This document shows positions 1-7,087 of a stretch of DNA of 13,727 bases, in pieces. Both the position numbers and the translations under genes were made by a program. Numbering within the stretch: position 1 is the first letter of the stretch; each line of letters begins with the position of its first letter. The notes under the pieces are model-generated. The model worked only from the letters and a program-made list of their open reading frames with translations. It was not told where the DNA came from and searched no databases. The DNA is from an uncultured Fretibacterium sp. GTDB taxonomy: Bacteria; Synergistota; Synergistia; Synergistales; Aminobacteriaceae. Location of the stretch: positions 1-13,727 of the forward strand of contig CALGGR010000105.1 of assembly GCA_937915755.1 (NCBI GenBank), read 5' to 3'.

Positions 1-55
1 CTTGAAAATTTCTCCGGCGGGATTTTTCTGGAGGGGTCTTTAACCCTTGATATCG

Positions 56-129
56 GCCATGGCAGCTCAGTTGGCTTGAGCGGGCGACTTATAATCGCAA
101 GATCGAAGGTTCGAATCCTTCCCGTGGCA
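56..129 (+). tRNA. tRNA-Ile, anticodon UAU (reads AUA)
   Basis: The sequence folds as a full 74-nt cloverleaf. The acceptor stem 56-62/122-128 has seven pairs, one of them U-G. The D stem is 65-68/78-81, with GG in the loop at 73-74. The anticodon stem is 83-87/95-99, where the outermost pair is a G-A mismatch, and its 7-nt loop is 88-94. The variable loop has 5 nt. The T stem is 105-109/117-121 with loop TTCGAAT. U33 is position 89, so the anticodon is 90-92, TAT. The discriminator is A129 and CCA is not encoded. C instead of U at position 8 and the G-A mismatch are slightly irregular. Most bacteria read AUA with a lysidine-modified CAU tRNA, so a UAU tRNA would be an independent decoder supplied by the phage. 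Confidence 0.85.
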
Positions 130-131
130 TA

Positions 132-271
132 TTTTACATCATTTGCAGGGACGTAGGTTCTCTTTATGTGCTTCTCCTTCTCGTTGTTCTCTCACAGCGA
201 GTTTTGTCAGGAACCTCTCACTGACAGCTTACATAGAATGGCCCGCCTACGTCTCTTCAAATGATGTAAAA
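132..271 (+). ncRNA. Branched structured RNA element (long imperfect inverted repeat)
   Basis: Fourteen bases at 132-145 are exactly complementary to 258-271. After one mismatch, 147-157 pairs with 246-256 (one G-U), and 163-169 pairs with 231-237 (one G-U). This long basal helix encloses two hairpins: 180-187/194-201 with a 6-nt loop, and 205-210/221-226 with a 10-nt loop. The result is a three-way-junction-like fold of about 140 nt. It starts two bases after the tRNA 3' end and stops 9 bases before the ribosome binding site of the next gene. It contains no good open reading frame on the forward strand. I do not recognise it as a named RNA family. It could be an RNA processed from the tRNA transcript, a 5' leader that controls the 295 gene, or a DNA-level packaging or cos signal. 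The pairing is seen directly; the role is unknown. Confidence 0.5.
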
Positions 272-294
272 CAAAAGACGTAAGGAGATATTCC

Positions 295-519
295 ATGGCA
301 TGGTTTCCAGAACCGCACTTTGTTGCACCGGGCGCTCGAGAAAGAATCGAAGAACGTTTAAAGGATATTCCACGAATTAACCAAGAGCGTCCATGCTCGA
401 AATGCTTGTTCTGGGATAACGGTAAACTCATTAAATGCAGTAGACCGATTGACTACTGTGACTTTGAACATAGTGGTTTCAAAGAAATTGCACCGGATAT
501 TTCAAACCAGGTGAAATGA
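295..519 (+). CDS. Small four-cysteine (zinc-ribbon-like) protein, unknown role
   Basis: This is a 74-residue protein. The start is supported by a taaggag ribosome binding site at 280-286. The cysteines are C34, C37, C48 and C55, spaced as CxxC-10-C-6-C, which fits one structural zinc site, although no zinc-finger family is recognised. The N-terminal 30 residues are charged and may be helical. The gene lies just downstream of the structured element and upstream of the small terminase-like gene, so it probably belongs to the packaging region and may bind nucleic acid; that role is inferred from position only. A same-size reading frame on the opposite strand overlaps it, but it has no ribosome binding site and was not accepted. 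Confidence 0.7.
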   Translation: MAWFPEPHFVAPGARERIEERLKDIPRINQERPCSKCLFWDNGKLIKCSRPIDYCDFEHSGFKEIAPDISNQVK

Positions 520-525
520 AAACTA

Positions 526-561
526 GGAGGAAACTAACTCATAAGTAGATTAATCTCCTCC
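526..561 (+). other. Hairpin between the 295 and 614 genes
   Basis: ggagga at 526-531 is complementary to tcctcc at 556-561, with a 24-nt loop. The left arm looks like a ribosome binding site but no start codon follows it at a usable distance. It may be a decayed start region or a weak RNA hairpin. There is no U-tract, so it is not called a terminator. Confidence 0.3.
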
Positions 562-613
562 AGGAAAGAGTGATTAGTATACGAATTCCAAATAAAAGGA
601 GGCGAGAACTAGA

Positions 614-949
614 GTGAAAGTAGCAAAAGATACGGTAAAGTCAAGTGATGTCTACTCTAGTGCTCTTACTCCTGAGGCAAGGGAGAATCAGCTGATATCC
701 TTGGCTGTTAATCTCGCAGAAAAGCAACTTCGGGAAGGCACGGCATCTTCTCAGGTTATAACGCATTATTTGAAGCTTGGGTCAACTAAAGAGCGAATGG
801 AGAAGGAAATGATGGCCGAGCAGATTAAGCTTTTGACTGCTAAGACCGAAGCATTGCAGTCTGCAAAGCACATCGAGGAGCTATACTCAGAAGCTATCTC
901 TGCTTTCAAACGCTACAACGGTCAACCAGAGGAATATGTGGAAGAATGA
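614..949 (+). CDS. Putative small terminase-like packaging protein
   Basis: The protein has 111 residues and a GTG start, preceded by a strong aaaggagg at 595-602. It is almost wholly helical by composition: a segment at about 18-58 (LTPEAREN through VITHYLKLG) that could form a small helical DNA-binding unit, then a charged helix from about 60 to 103 with many E, K and A residues, probably a coiled coil. The stop codon overlaps the ATG of the HNH nuclease by four bases, so the two are translationally coupled. Position directly before an HNH nuclease and upstream of the large terminase, together with size and helical content, suggests the DNA-recognition (small) terminase subunit. No diagnostic motif proves it, and an unrelated packaging accessory protein is possible. 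Confidence 0.45.
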   Translation: MKVAKDTVKSSDVYSSALTPEARENQLISLAVNLAEKQLREGTASSQVITHYLKLGSTKERMEKEMMAEQIKLLTAKTEALQSAKHIEELYSEAISAFKRYNGQPEEYVEE

Positions 950-1359
950 TCTTAACGTACTCAGAGTTAATCACTCTTCCGACTTTCGAAGAGCGCTTCA
1001 GATACTGTCAGTTAAAAGGAGCCGTCGGTCAGGACACATTCGGATTCGATCGGGACCTTAACCAGGCACTTTATAGGTCATCCAGATGGAGAGCCTTAAG
1101 AAACCAGATTCTGATTCGAGATAACGGCTGTGACTTGGCTCATCCGGACTATCCGATTCCAAGAACAGTGATGATCCATCATCTGAACCCAATAACCGAG
1201 CGAGACGTGCTTAACGAGTCGACAATTCTGTATGATCCTGAGAATCTGGTCTGTGTATCACATCAGACTCATAACGCAATCCATTACGGAACAGAAGAGC
1301 TATTGCCGAAGGGCGAAATAGAGCGCAAACCAAATGACACATGCCCATGGCGGCAGTAA
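946..1359 (+). CDS. HNH endonuclease of the packaging region
   Basis: The protein has 137 residues and starts at an ATG that overlaps the previous stop. The HNH core is clear. RDNGCDL at 58-64 is followed by the metal and catalytic histidines H78-H79 in MIHHLNP, then DPENL at 97-101 with the central Asn at 100, and QTHNAIHYG at 107-115 with H109, N110 and H113. HNH proteins beside terminase genes are known to work with the large terminase in cutting concatemeric DNA at cos sites in phages such as HK97, and that is the likely role here. The sequence looks intact. The alternative, a free-standing homing nuclease, is less likely because the gene is tightly coupled to its upstream neighbour. Confidence 0.9.
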   Translation: MILTYSELITLPTFEERFRYCQLKGAVGQDTFGFDRDLNQALYRSSRWRALRNQILIRDNGCDLAHPDYPIPRTVMIHHLNPITERDVLNESTILYDPENLVCVSHQTHNAIHYGTEELLPKGEIERKPNDTCPWRQ

Positions 1360-1369
1360 GGAGTTAAAA

Positions 1370-2107
1370 ATGATCGACCAAGTTCTAATTCACCGTGCTG
1401 TCAGAGCTGGATCATTAAGTGGTGAAGATCAGAAATACGGCGTTCCAGAGCAGAAGAAGTTCCCAATGCCGGATGCTGATCATGTCAGATCTGCAATTAA
1501 GTTCTTTAATTACGTTGAGCCAAGATACGAGGAAGAGCTGGCCAAAGCTATCCTCACTCGAATGCGAGAATACGGACTTACCTTCGATGACTTCACAGTT
1601 GGCGAAGAGAACCGCTTTTCAAAATACATTCCCGAAGACACACTATCCCATCACGGCATCCTAGGTCAAAAATGGGGTGTTAGACGTTTCCAGAATGAGG
1701 ATGGGTCTCTCACTGCTGCCGGACGCGATCGATACGCCAAAAAGGACGATCGTTGGATCAAACGAAATGCAGACAAGATAGAAGAGAAGGCTTACAAGAA
1801 GTCTAAACGTGAGATGCAGAAAGTCCAGAAACAGCTCGACAAGAAGTATCATGTAACCTCTGAGAACGAGCGAAACGGACGAAGGTACATGAACGAATAC
1901 AACCAGAATCTGGCAGCGATCATGAATACAAAAGTGTCTAATATTGCATCTCCATCCGGACGAGCTGTTAAGTTTGTTGCGAAACGCGGAGAGTACGGTG
2001 TCCATATGGCTCTTGCTGATCAAGGATACGACATGAGCAATGTTAAGAATGGTGTTTGGGATTCCGGAAGAGTGGCGTATAAATCGAAAGTTCTTGAGAA
2101 ACGTTGA
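1370..2107 (+). CDS. Tagged phage protein 1: N-terminal helical domain, tag, basic coiled region
   Basis: The chosen start is the ATG at 1370, which has taaggag at 1357-1363; an upstream in-frame ATG at 1334 lies inside the HNH gene and lacks a ribosome binding site. The product has 245 residues. Residues 28-86 carry a block with KKFPMPDADHVRSAIKFFN, which resembles a short domain often seen in phage and phage-related proteins (I think DUF6582, from memory). The shared tag follows at 93-124 (HHGILGQKWGVRR, then FQNEDGSLT). Residues 124-165 are very rich in K, R and E. Residues 190-240 form a compact block including FVAKRGEYGVHMALADQGYD. Unlike the other copies, the tag is internal rather than N-terminal. 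The function is unknown; location among head genes suggests a virion-associated protein. Confidence 0.75.
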   Translation: MIDQVLIHRAVRAGSLSGEDQKYGVPEQKKFPMPDADHVRSAIKFFNYVEPRYEEELAKAILTRMREYGLTFDDFTVGEENRFSKYIPEDTLSHHGILGQKWGVRRFQNEDGSLTAAGRDRYAKKDDRWIKRNADKIEEKAYKKSKREMQKVQKQLDKKYHVTSENERNGRRYMNEYNQNLAAIMNTKVSNIASPSGRAVKFVAKRGEYGVHMALADQGYDMSNVKNGVWDSGRVAYKSKVLEKR

Positions 2108-2118
2108 GGTGATTCAAA

Positions 2119-2661
2119 ATGGATGAAAACGTTCTTGTTCATCACGGCGTTGTCGGAATGAAATGGGGAGTAAGACGCTACCAGAATGCAGACGGTTCTC
2201 TTACAGCAGAGGGCAGGCATCATTACGGCTATAAGTCAGGTCTGAAATACTCCAAGAGACAGCTCAACAAAATTCGGGATGAGCGTCAAGAGATGGAGAA
2301 GAAGTACGAACAGAGTAACTCAAATTATCAGAAGGCTGAGCGACTATCATCTAAGGCGAGAAGACTCTCAGAGAGACATGACCTAGTCTCAGATGAAACT
2401 GATACAAGCAAAAAAGAAACCAGAGCTAGGAAGAAATACCGTGAACTCTGGAATCAGGCTGAGGATCTTTATGAAGCTGCTCATATCGAATCAGCTAAGC
2501 AAGCGCAAGAGTATATAGAAAACAAATACGGAAAAAGTGCAGTTAAGCAGTTAGCTAAGCAGGACGCCGTCAGAGCAGGGTTAGAAGCCACAACCGGTAT
2601 CTTAGCGACGCTTGGATCTATGCACGTTGTAAAACTATTATTGCAAGGAGCTTTAAAATGA
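2119..2661 (+). CDS. Tagged phage protein 2: coiled coil with C-terminal hydrophobic segment
   Basis: The product has 180 residues, with a gaggtgattcaaa leader before the ATG. The tag is at residues 8-36 (HHGVVGMKWGVRR, YQNADGSLTAEGR). Residues 42-150 are charged and heptad-like, consistent with a long coiled coil. Residues 153-178 are hydrophobic (GLEATTGILATLGSMHVVKLLL), compatible with a membrane-interacting helix. The stop overlaps the next start by four bases. No enzyme motif is visible. The layout of tag, coiled coil and membrane-active tail would fit a protein delivered with the DNA that acts at the cell envelope, which is an inference. Confidence 0.75.
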   Translation: MDENVLVHHGVVGMKWGVRRYQNADGSLTAEGRHHYGYKSGLKYSKRQLNKIRDERQEMEKKYEQSNSNYQKAERLSSKARRLSERHDLVSDETDTSKKETRARKKYRELWNQAEDLYEAAHIESAKQAQEYIENKYGKSAVKQLAKQDAVRAGLEATTGILATLGSMHVVKLLLQGALK

Positions 2662-3089
2662 GTGATTCAATTCTTATTTCAATTAAAAAGCTTCTTGGTA
2701 TTACAGAAGAGTATGAGCACTTCGATGCTGACATTATCATGAACATTAACATGGCGTTTATGGTCCTCTACCAGCTTGGGGTCGGACCCTCTACGCCATT
2801 TAAGATCACAGATGCTTCTGCTCTGTGGTCCGATTTCATGGAAGACGCTACGGATATCGAGGGAGTTAAGACCTATATATGGCTTAAGACTCGACTGGTG
2901 TTCGATCCGCCTCAGACTTCTGCACTGATTGACGCTATTAAAGCGAACATAGCGGAACTTGAGTGGCGTCTTAACGTTACGTGTGATCCTAAGGTTACAT
3001 TCACTGCAACCCACGAGGAAGCTAACGAGTATGCGCTGGCTAATCGGGCAGAGATCAACGACTTTGAGAAACAAGTCTCCAGGCTATAA
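2658..3089 (+). CDS. Head-tail adaptor-like protein (untagged)
   Basis: The protein has 143 residues and its ATG overlaps the previous stop. It begins SILISIKKLLGITEEYEHFD, then has a largely helical region with ADIIMNINMAFMVLYQLGVG (24-43), a WSDF element near 57 and YIWLKTRLVFDPPQ at about 73-86. This pattern of a short helical bundle with an 'LFDPP'-type loop is typical of small gp6-like head-tail connector proteins of HK97-type phages. It carries no tag, unlike its neighbours, and it sits upstream of the terminase rather than after the capsid gene, which is an unusual position. The assignment comes from sequence pattern recall and was not searched. Confidence 0.55.
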   Translation: MSDSILISIKKLLGITEEYEHFDADIIMNINMAFMVLYQLGVGPSTPFKITDASALWSDFMEDATDIEGVKTYIWLKTRLVFDPPQTSALIDAIKANIAELEWRLNVTCDPKVTFTATHEEANEYALANRAEINDFEKQVSRL

Positions 3090-3100
3090 GGAGTTAAGAA

Positions 3101-3661
3101 ATGAATGAAGAAGTATTAGTCCACCACGGCGTACTAGGTATGAAATGGGGCGTTAGGCGCTACCAGAACGCAGATGGGAGCTTGACCGCAGCAGGTCGTC
3201 AACACTATAACGTCGGAGCTGCCAGAAACAAGTCAGCAGGGAAGGCGAAACCAAAAGAGTATCCTTCTTATGACGAGATGCAGAAAGTTGTCAAGCAGAA
3301 AACGATGGAAAAGGCTTATGACAAAGCGACGGATAAGAACGTTCCGGGTATTGTGACGAATGTTGCAAACACAAGTCAGAGCTCTCTCAATAGTGTCCGG
3401 AACGCATACACTGACTACAAAAGAAGCAAATTGCCACCTGTTGACACAAGCAACATGACAAACCGTGAGCTTCAAGATGCAGTGACAAGAATGAACTTGG
3501 AAGACAACTACGTCCGTCTTGTCCAGAATAGAGAATACGCAAAGCAAGGGAAAGACTGGGTCGAGATGGCGATTGACTCGCTTGATGAGGTTGCTGACGT
3601 TGCTAAGATTGCAGCATCGGTGGCGACTGTAATTGCGTTAGTAGCTAAAGTAAAGGGGTAA
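3101..3661 (+). CDS. Tagged phage protein 3: helical body with C-terminal membrane segment
   Basis: The product has 186 residues, with ataaggag upstream of the ATG. The tag occupies residues 8-36 (HHGVLGMKWGVRR, YQNADGSLTAAGR). A Lys-rich stretch (44-80) follows. Residues 119-142 (MTNRELQDAVTRMNLEDNYVRL) look like a distinct helical element. The C-terminus, about 165-183 (VADVAKIAASVATVIALVA), is a likely membrane helix ending in Lys-rich residues. No catalytic motif is recognised. Fifty-three bases of its tag are identical to those of the 4209 gene, so the two tags share a recent origin while the bodies do not. Confidence 0.75.
   Translation: MNEEVLVHHGVLGMKWGVRRYQNADGSLTAAGRQHYNVGAARNKSAGKAKPKEYPSYDEMQKVVKQKTMEKAYDKATDKNVPGIVTNVANTSQSSLNSVRNAYTDYKRSKLPPVDTSNMTNRELQDAVTRMNLEDNYVRLVQNREYAKQGKDWVEMAIDSLDEVADVAKIAASVATVIALVAKVKG
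3146..3198 (+). repeat. 53-bp direct repeat, copy A (tag-coding)
   Basis: This stretch is identical base for base to 4254-4306. It encodes the centre of the tag (WGVRRYQNADGSLTAAGR). Synonymous positions are conserved too, so the identity reflects recent duplication or gene conversion and not only protein-level selection. Confidence 0.9.
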
Positions 3662-3667
3662 TTCAAA

Positions 3668-4207
3668 ATGAGTAATGACGAACAGGTATTAGTCCATCAT
3701 GGCGTACTAGGCATGAAATGGGGCATTAGACGTTATCAGAACGAAGACGGATCCAGAACAGCTCTTGGTAAGCAGCATTACGGTTATGAAGATGTGAAAA
3801 ATAGAGCCAAGTCGATTGCAAATAAAGCTAAGACTGTAGCTCAAAAAATTAAGAAAGCTATTGACGAAACTGAAGGTTTCGAAGATGAAAAAACCTCTAA
3901 TTCAAAGAACAAGAATAACCTAACTCGAGAACAAAGGCGTTCTGTTCATAGCGAAGCATTGAAAGAAATCGAGGAAGAAGTTGTCAACGATAGCGACTTC
4001 ATGGAAAAGATTTTTAAGATGCAAGAAGATGGAGTTCCAGATTATAGAATTCAGCAAGCTTATAATAGAGAAATCGATAAACGTTTGAATAAAAGGGTTA
4101 AAGATAGTATATCGATGCAAATGGACGAAGAGTTTGCATCAGCTTTTGACGAGTTTGGAAGTTCTGGAAAAGATTGGGTTAACGACTGGTTTGATAAGGA
4201 TGACTAA
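3668..4207 (+). CDS. Tagged phage protein 4: charged helical body
   Basis: The product has 179 residues. The gene has the recurring ggggtaattcaaa leader before the ATG. The tag is at residues 10-38 (HHGVLGMKWGIRR, YQNEDGSRTALGK). The body is strongly charged and helical, with Lys-rich segments at 43-64 and alternating acidic and basic helices from 85 to 160. It ends acidic (GKDWVNDWFDKDD), and GKDWV is also found near the C-terminus of tagged protein 3. There is no membrane segment. The coding region after the tag is visibly more AT-rich than the tag. The function is unknown. Confidence 0.75.
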   Translation: MSNDEQVLVHHGVLGMKWGIRRYQNEDGSRTALGKQHYGYEDVKNRAKSIANKAKTVAQKIKKAIDETEGFEDEKTSNSKNKNNLTREQRRSVHSEALKEIEEEVVNDSDFMEKIFKMQEDGVPDYRIQQAYNREIDKRLNKRVKDSISMQMDEEFASAFDEFGSSGKDWVNDWFDKDD

Positions 4208-4208
4208 T

Positions 4209-4727
4209 ATGGAAGAATATTATTTAGTCCATCATGGCGTACTCGGCATGAAGTGGGGCGTTAGGCGCTACCAGAACGCAGATGGGAGCTTGACCGCAGC
4301 AGGTCGCAAACACTATGGCTATGTTGGGGAAGGTCATAGTAGCAGTGGCAGTGGCAGTGGCGGTTCAGGCAAAACTGCTGGTGGTTTAGCAACTGCCGGA
4401 AAAGACTCAAAGCAGGTAAAACTTGAGAAACGCGAAGCTCGCGAGAAAGAGAAGCAACTCAAGAAAGAGCAGAAGACATGGGATGCGAAATATAATAAAA
4501 ACGAAGACAAGTATGTAGAATTAACAGAAAAATGGGCGAGAGAAAATATAGATTGGACAGCTATGGCAAAGAAAATGCAGAATAGCTCAGAGCCAGAAAA
4601 AGTAGAGGAAGATCTTGTCACATTATTAACAGCAAAGTCACTTGAATTTGCTGTTGAAGATCTAGGAATGCGCCCAGGAGCAAATAGTATGAAGGATCTT
4701 TATGATCTTTATCTTGAAGAAAAATAA
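4209..4727 (+). CDS. Tagged phage protein 5: Gly/Ser linker and charged body
   Basis: The start is placed at the ATG at 4209, one base after the upstream stop, using the aagga at 4196-4200. This gives MEEYYLVHHG, matching the N-termini of the other copies; the longer frame from 4134 lies inside the previous gene. The product has 172 residues. The tag (residues 8-36) is followed by a Gly/Ser-rich linker at about 44-62, a very basic helix at 67-93, and a helical C-terminal part rich in E and L (100-172). The linker between tag and body supports the idea that the tag is a detachable module. The last 250 bases are AT-rich. No enzyme motif is seen. Confidence 0.75.
   Translation: MEEYYLVHHGVLGMKWGVRRYQNADGSLTAAGRKHYGYVGEGHSSSGSGSGGSGKTAGGLATAGKDSKQVKLEKREAREKEKQLKKEQKTWDAKYNKNEDKYVELTEKWARENIDWTAMAKKMQNSSEPEKVEEDLVTLLTAKSLEFAVEDLGMRPGANSMKDLYDLYLEEK
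4254..4306 (+). repeat. 53-bp direct repeat, copy B (tag-coding)
   Basis: It is identical to 3146-3198. Just upstream, 4226-4258 is closer to the 3668 gene (two differences in about 35 bases) than to the 3101 gene (five differences), so this tag looks mosaic. Confidence 0.9.
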
Positions 4728-4732
4728 AAATA

Positions 4733-5236
4733 TTAACTTGCAATCTTATTAAATTTACTTGTATCAATTTCAACTCCGAGCAACGAAGCGGCTAAAGCTA
4801 GTCCTACTATTGCGACCATTCCGCCGATTTTGGCAAGATTGGCAAGAAACTCTTTCCATCTAGTGTCAATTTCGGCGATTCTGTCAGCTACTTCTACCAT
4901 TTTATCAGCAACCTGTTGTTTTTGATCGAAAGTTAGCTCATCCCAAGAAAGCATGTCTTTTAAAGCATCAAGAATTGTTTCATAAGCTGCCATTGCTTGT
5001 TTTTGGGACTCACTGCCAAACTCCATTATGTGGTTATAGCCTTCGATTAAGACATGCAGCATTTCGGTTCCCATTTCTTTGAAATTTGGGAATTGTGCGA
5101 TGCATTGCTTGGCGACTTCGGCATCCATGTCTGGGATCATCGACATAAATGCCATCACTTTGTCTTTCGATAAATGACGAAAATCGTCAATCTTAAGGCG
5201 TTTGAGGACCTGTCTTTCGCTAATTGTTCGAGTCAT
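4733..5236 (-). CDS. Reverse-strand moron-like gene, helical protein with C-terminal membrane anchor
   Basis: The protein has 167 residues and is the only gene on the reverse strand. It has a strong ribosome binding site (aggaggaaatacac before the ATG, read on the reverse strand) and its own consensus promoter. The protein begins MTRTISERQVLKRLKIDDF, continues as predicted helices rich in M, D, E and K (25-130), and ends with one clear membrane helix at about 134-155 (LAKIGGMVAIVGLALAASLLG). Its stop is five bases from the stop of tagged protein 5, in convergent orientation, and it has no tag. A separately transcribed reverse gene inside a late operon is typical of a moron expressed from a prophage. 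Membrane anchoring suggests exclusion or host modification, but that is inferred. Confidence 0.8.
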   Translation of the reverse strand: MTRTISERQVLKRLKIDDFRHLSKDKVMAFMSMIPDMDAEVAKQCIAQFPNFKEMGTEMLHVLIEGYNHIMEFGSESQKQAMAAYETILDALKDMLSWDELTFDQKQQVADKMVEVADRIAEIDTRWKEFLANLAKIGGMVAIVGLALAASLLGVEIDTSKFNKIAS

Positions 5237-5267
5237 GTGTATTTCCTCCTAAACAAAACTTTTCGTA

Positions 5268-5296
5268 ATTATACCATCCATTAACCACTTTGTAAA
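5268..5296 (-). promoter_or_regulatory. Sigma70-type promoter of the reverse-strand gene
   Basis: Read on the reverse strand, TTTACA (5291-5296) is followed by 17 bases and then TATAAT (5268-5273), a near-perfect housekeeping promoter. It points to the ATG at 5234-5236. Its bases also form the short gap before the large terminase gene. Confidence 0.85.
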
Positions 5297-5311
5297 GGAT
5301 TTTTCAACAAA

Positions 5312-7075
5312 ATGTCACTTTCTAATACGGCAACTCCACGCTATTATGGCGAGTTTCGAAACCAAGTTCTTCGCGGTGAGGTTCCGGTGTGCCAAACAAT
5401 AGCGATGGAAATGCATAGAATTGACCAATTAATTGAAAATCCGGGTGTCTATTACGACGACAAAGCTATCGATGGGTTTATCGAGTTTTGTGAGAATGAG
5501 CTTACGTTAACGGATGGATCAGATCTTCATCTGCTTGACACGTTTAAACTCTGGGCTGAGCAAGTGTTCGGATGGTATTACTTTGTTGAAAGGTCGATCT
5601 TTGAACCGAATCAAAATGGACCAGGCGGACGGTATGTTACGAGACAAATTAAGAAACGGCTAATCAATAAACAGTATCTGATTTTGCCGAGAGGCGCTGC
5701 CAAGTCAATGTACGCTTCGTGCATTCAGAACTTTGGTTTGAACGTTGATACTACAACGACCCATCAAATCACGACAGCTCCGACAATGAAGCAGGCTGAT
5801 GAAGTACTGTCTCCAATCAGAACAGCTATTGTCAGATCTCGTGGTCCTTTGTTTAAGTTTCTTACAGAAGGTTCGCTTCAGAACACGACTGGCTCAAAAG
5901 CAAATCGGGTTAAGCTAGCAAGCACAAAGAAGGGCATTGAGAACTTCTTAACAGGATCGTTTTTAGAGATTCGTCCGATGAGCATTAATAAGCTTCAGGG
6001 TTTGCGAGTAAAATACGCGACTGTGGATGAGTGGCTTTCCGGAGATATTCGTGAGGATCCGATTGGTGCAATAGAGCAAGGTGCAGCAAAAGGTGGGCTC
6101 GATGACTACCTGATCATCGCAGTAAGCTCTGAAGGCACGGTTCGAAATGGTTCCGGAGACTCTATTAAGATGGAGCTTATGGACATACTTAAAGGCGATT
6201 ACATTAATCCGCATGTGTCCATCTGGTATTATAAGCTTGATTCATTAGAAGAGGTTGAGCTTGGAAAGACAGACCCGCTTATTTGGCTTAAAGCGAATCC
6301 GAATCTGGGAAAAACAGTAAGCTACGAAACCTATCAACTTGAGGTTGAAAGAGCGGAGAAGGTTCCGGCAGCGAAGAATGACATCTTGGCGAAGCGTTTT
6401 AACATTCCTATGGAAGGGTATACTTACTTCTTTACATATGAAGAAACGCTCCCGCATAGAAGATCTGATTATTGGGGAATGCCATGCGCTATGGGAGCAG
6501 ACCTTTCTCAGGGCGATGACTTCTGTGCGTTTACGTTCATGTTTCCTATTGGTGGTGGACGGTTTGGGATTAAAACCAGAAGTTACATCTCCTCTCTGAC
6601 ATTCAGTAAGTTGCAACTCGCAGCTCGAATTAAGTATGAAGAGTTTATGAAAGAGGGGAGTCTCATTGTCATTGAAGGCTCCATCCTTGATTTGATGGAA
6701 GTTTACGATGACTTAGATGCTTACATTACTCAGATGCAGTATGACGTGCGATGCTTTGGGTTCGACCCATACAATGCGAGGTCGTTTGTTGAGCGATGGG
6801 AAACTGAGAACGGTCCTTTTGGAATCGAGAAAGTTATACAAGGCGCGAAAACAGAGTCGGTACCTCTTGGTGAGCTTAAGAAGCTTGCAGAGGACCGGCT
6901 TTTAATCTTTGATGAGCAGCTGATGTCGTACAGCATGGGCAACTGCATTGCGATCGAGGATACAAATGGAAACCGGAAGCTTCAGAAGAAACGCCACGAT
7001 CAGAAGATCGATAATGTGGCTGCCATGATGGATGCTTTCATAGCTTACAAATTAAACAAAGACGCATTTGAGTGA
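5312..7075 (+). CDS. Terminase large subunit
   Basis: The protein has 587 residues. The N-terminal ATPase has a Walker A-type loop at 123-132 (LILPRGAAKS) and a Walker B segment at 233-240 (VKYATVDE), with the catalytic Glu at 240. The C-terminal RNase H-like nuclease has its acidic residues at D397 (MGADLSQGDD), D485 (CFGFDPYNA) and D567 or D574 in KIDNVAAMMDA. Length and motif order match the HK97/Terminase_1 type. It translocates DNA through the portal and cuts concatemers, here probably with the HNH nuclease. The start is preceded only by a weak aaagga at 5294-5299. It is separated from the small terminase-like and HNH genes by about 4 kb of tagged genes, which is an unusual arrangement. 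Confidence 0.96.
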   Translation: MSLSNTATPRYYGEFRNQVLRGEVPVCQTIAMEMHRIDQLIENPGVYYDDKAIDGFIEFCENELTLTDGSDLHLLDTFKLWAEQVFGWYYFVERSIFEPNQNGPGGRYVTRQIKKRLINKQYLILPRGAAKSMYASCIQNFGLNVDTTTTHQITTAPTMKQADEVLSPIRTAIVRSRGPLFKFLTEGSLQNTTGSKANRVKLASTKKGIENFLTGSFLEIRPMSINKLQGLRVKYATVDEWLSGDIREDPIGAIEQGAAKGGLDDYLIIAVSSEGTVRNGSGDSIKMELMDILKGDYINPHVSIWYYKLDSLEEVELGKTDPLIWLKANPNLGKTVSYETYQLEVERAEKVPAAKNDILAKRFNIPMEGYTYFFTYEETLPHRRSDYWGMPCAMGADLSQGDDFCAFTFMFPIGGGRFGIKTRSYISSLTFSKLQLAARIKYEEFMKEGSLIVIEGSILDLMEVYDDLDAYITQMQYDVRCFGFDPYNARSFVERWETENGPFGIEKVIQGAKTESVPLGELKKLAEDRLLIFDEQLMSYSMGNCIAIEDTNGNRKLQKKRHDQKIDNVAAMMDAFIAYKLNKDAFE

Positions 7076-7087
7076 GGTTAATTCAAA

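Noticed and set aside
207..431. 74-residue reverse-strand frame over the 295 gene
   Set aside because: It runs into the structured element, lacks a ribosome binding site, and its composition is not protein-like.
1334..1369. Upstream ATG for tagged protein 1
   Set aside because: It lies inside the HNH gene and has no ribosome binding site, whereas ATG 1370 has taaggag at the right spacing.
4134..4208. Longer N-terminus for tagged protein 5
   Set aside because: These codons lie inside the previous gene and lack a ribosome binding site; ATG 4209 gives the N-terminus shared by the other copies.
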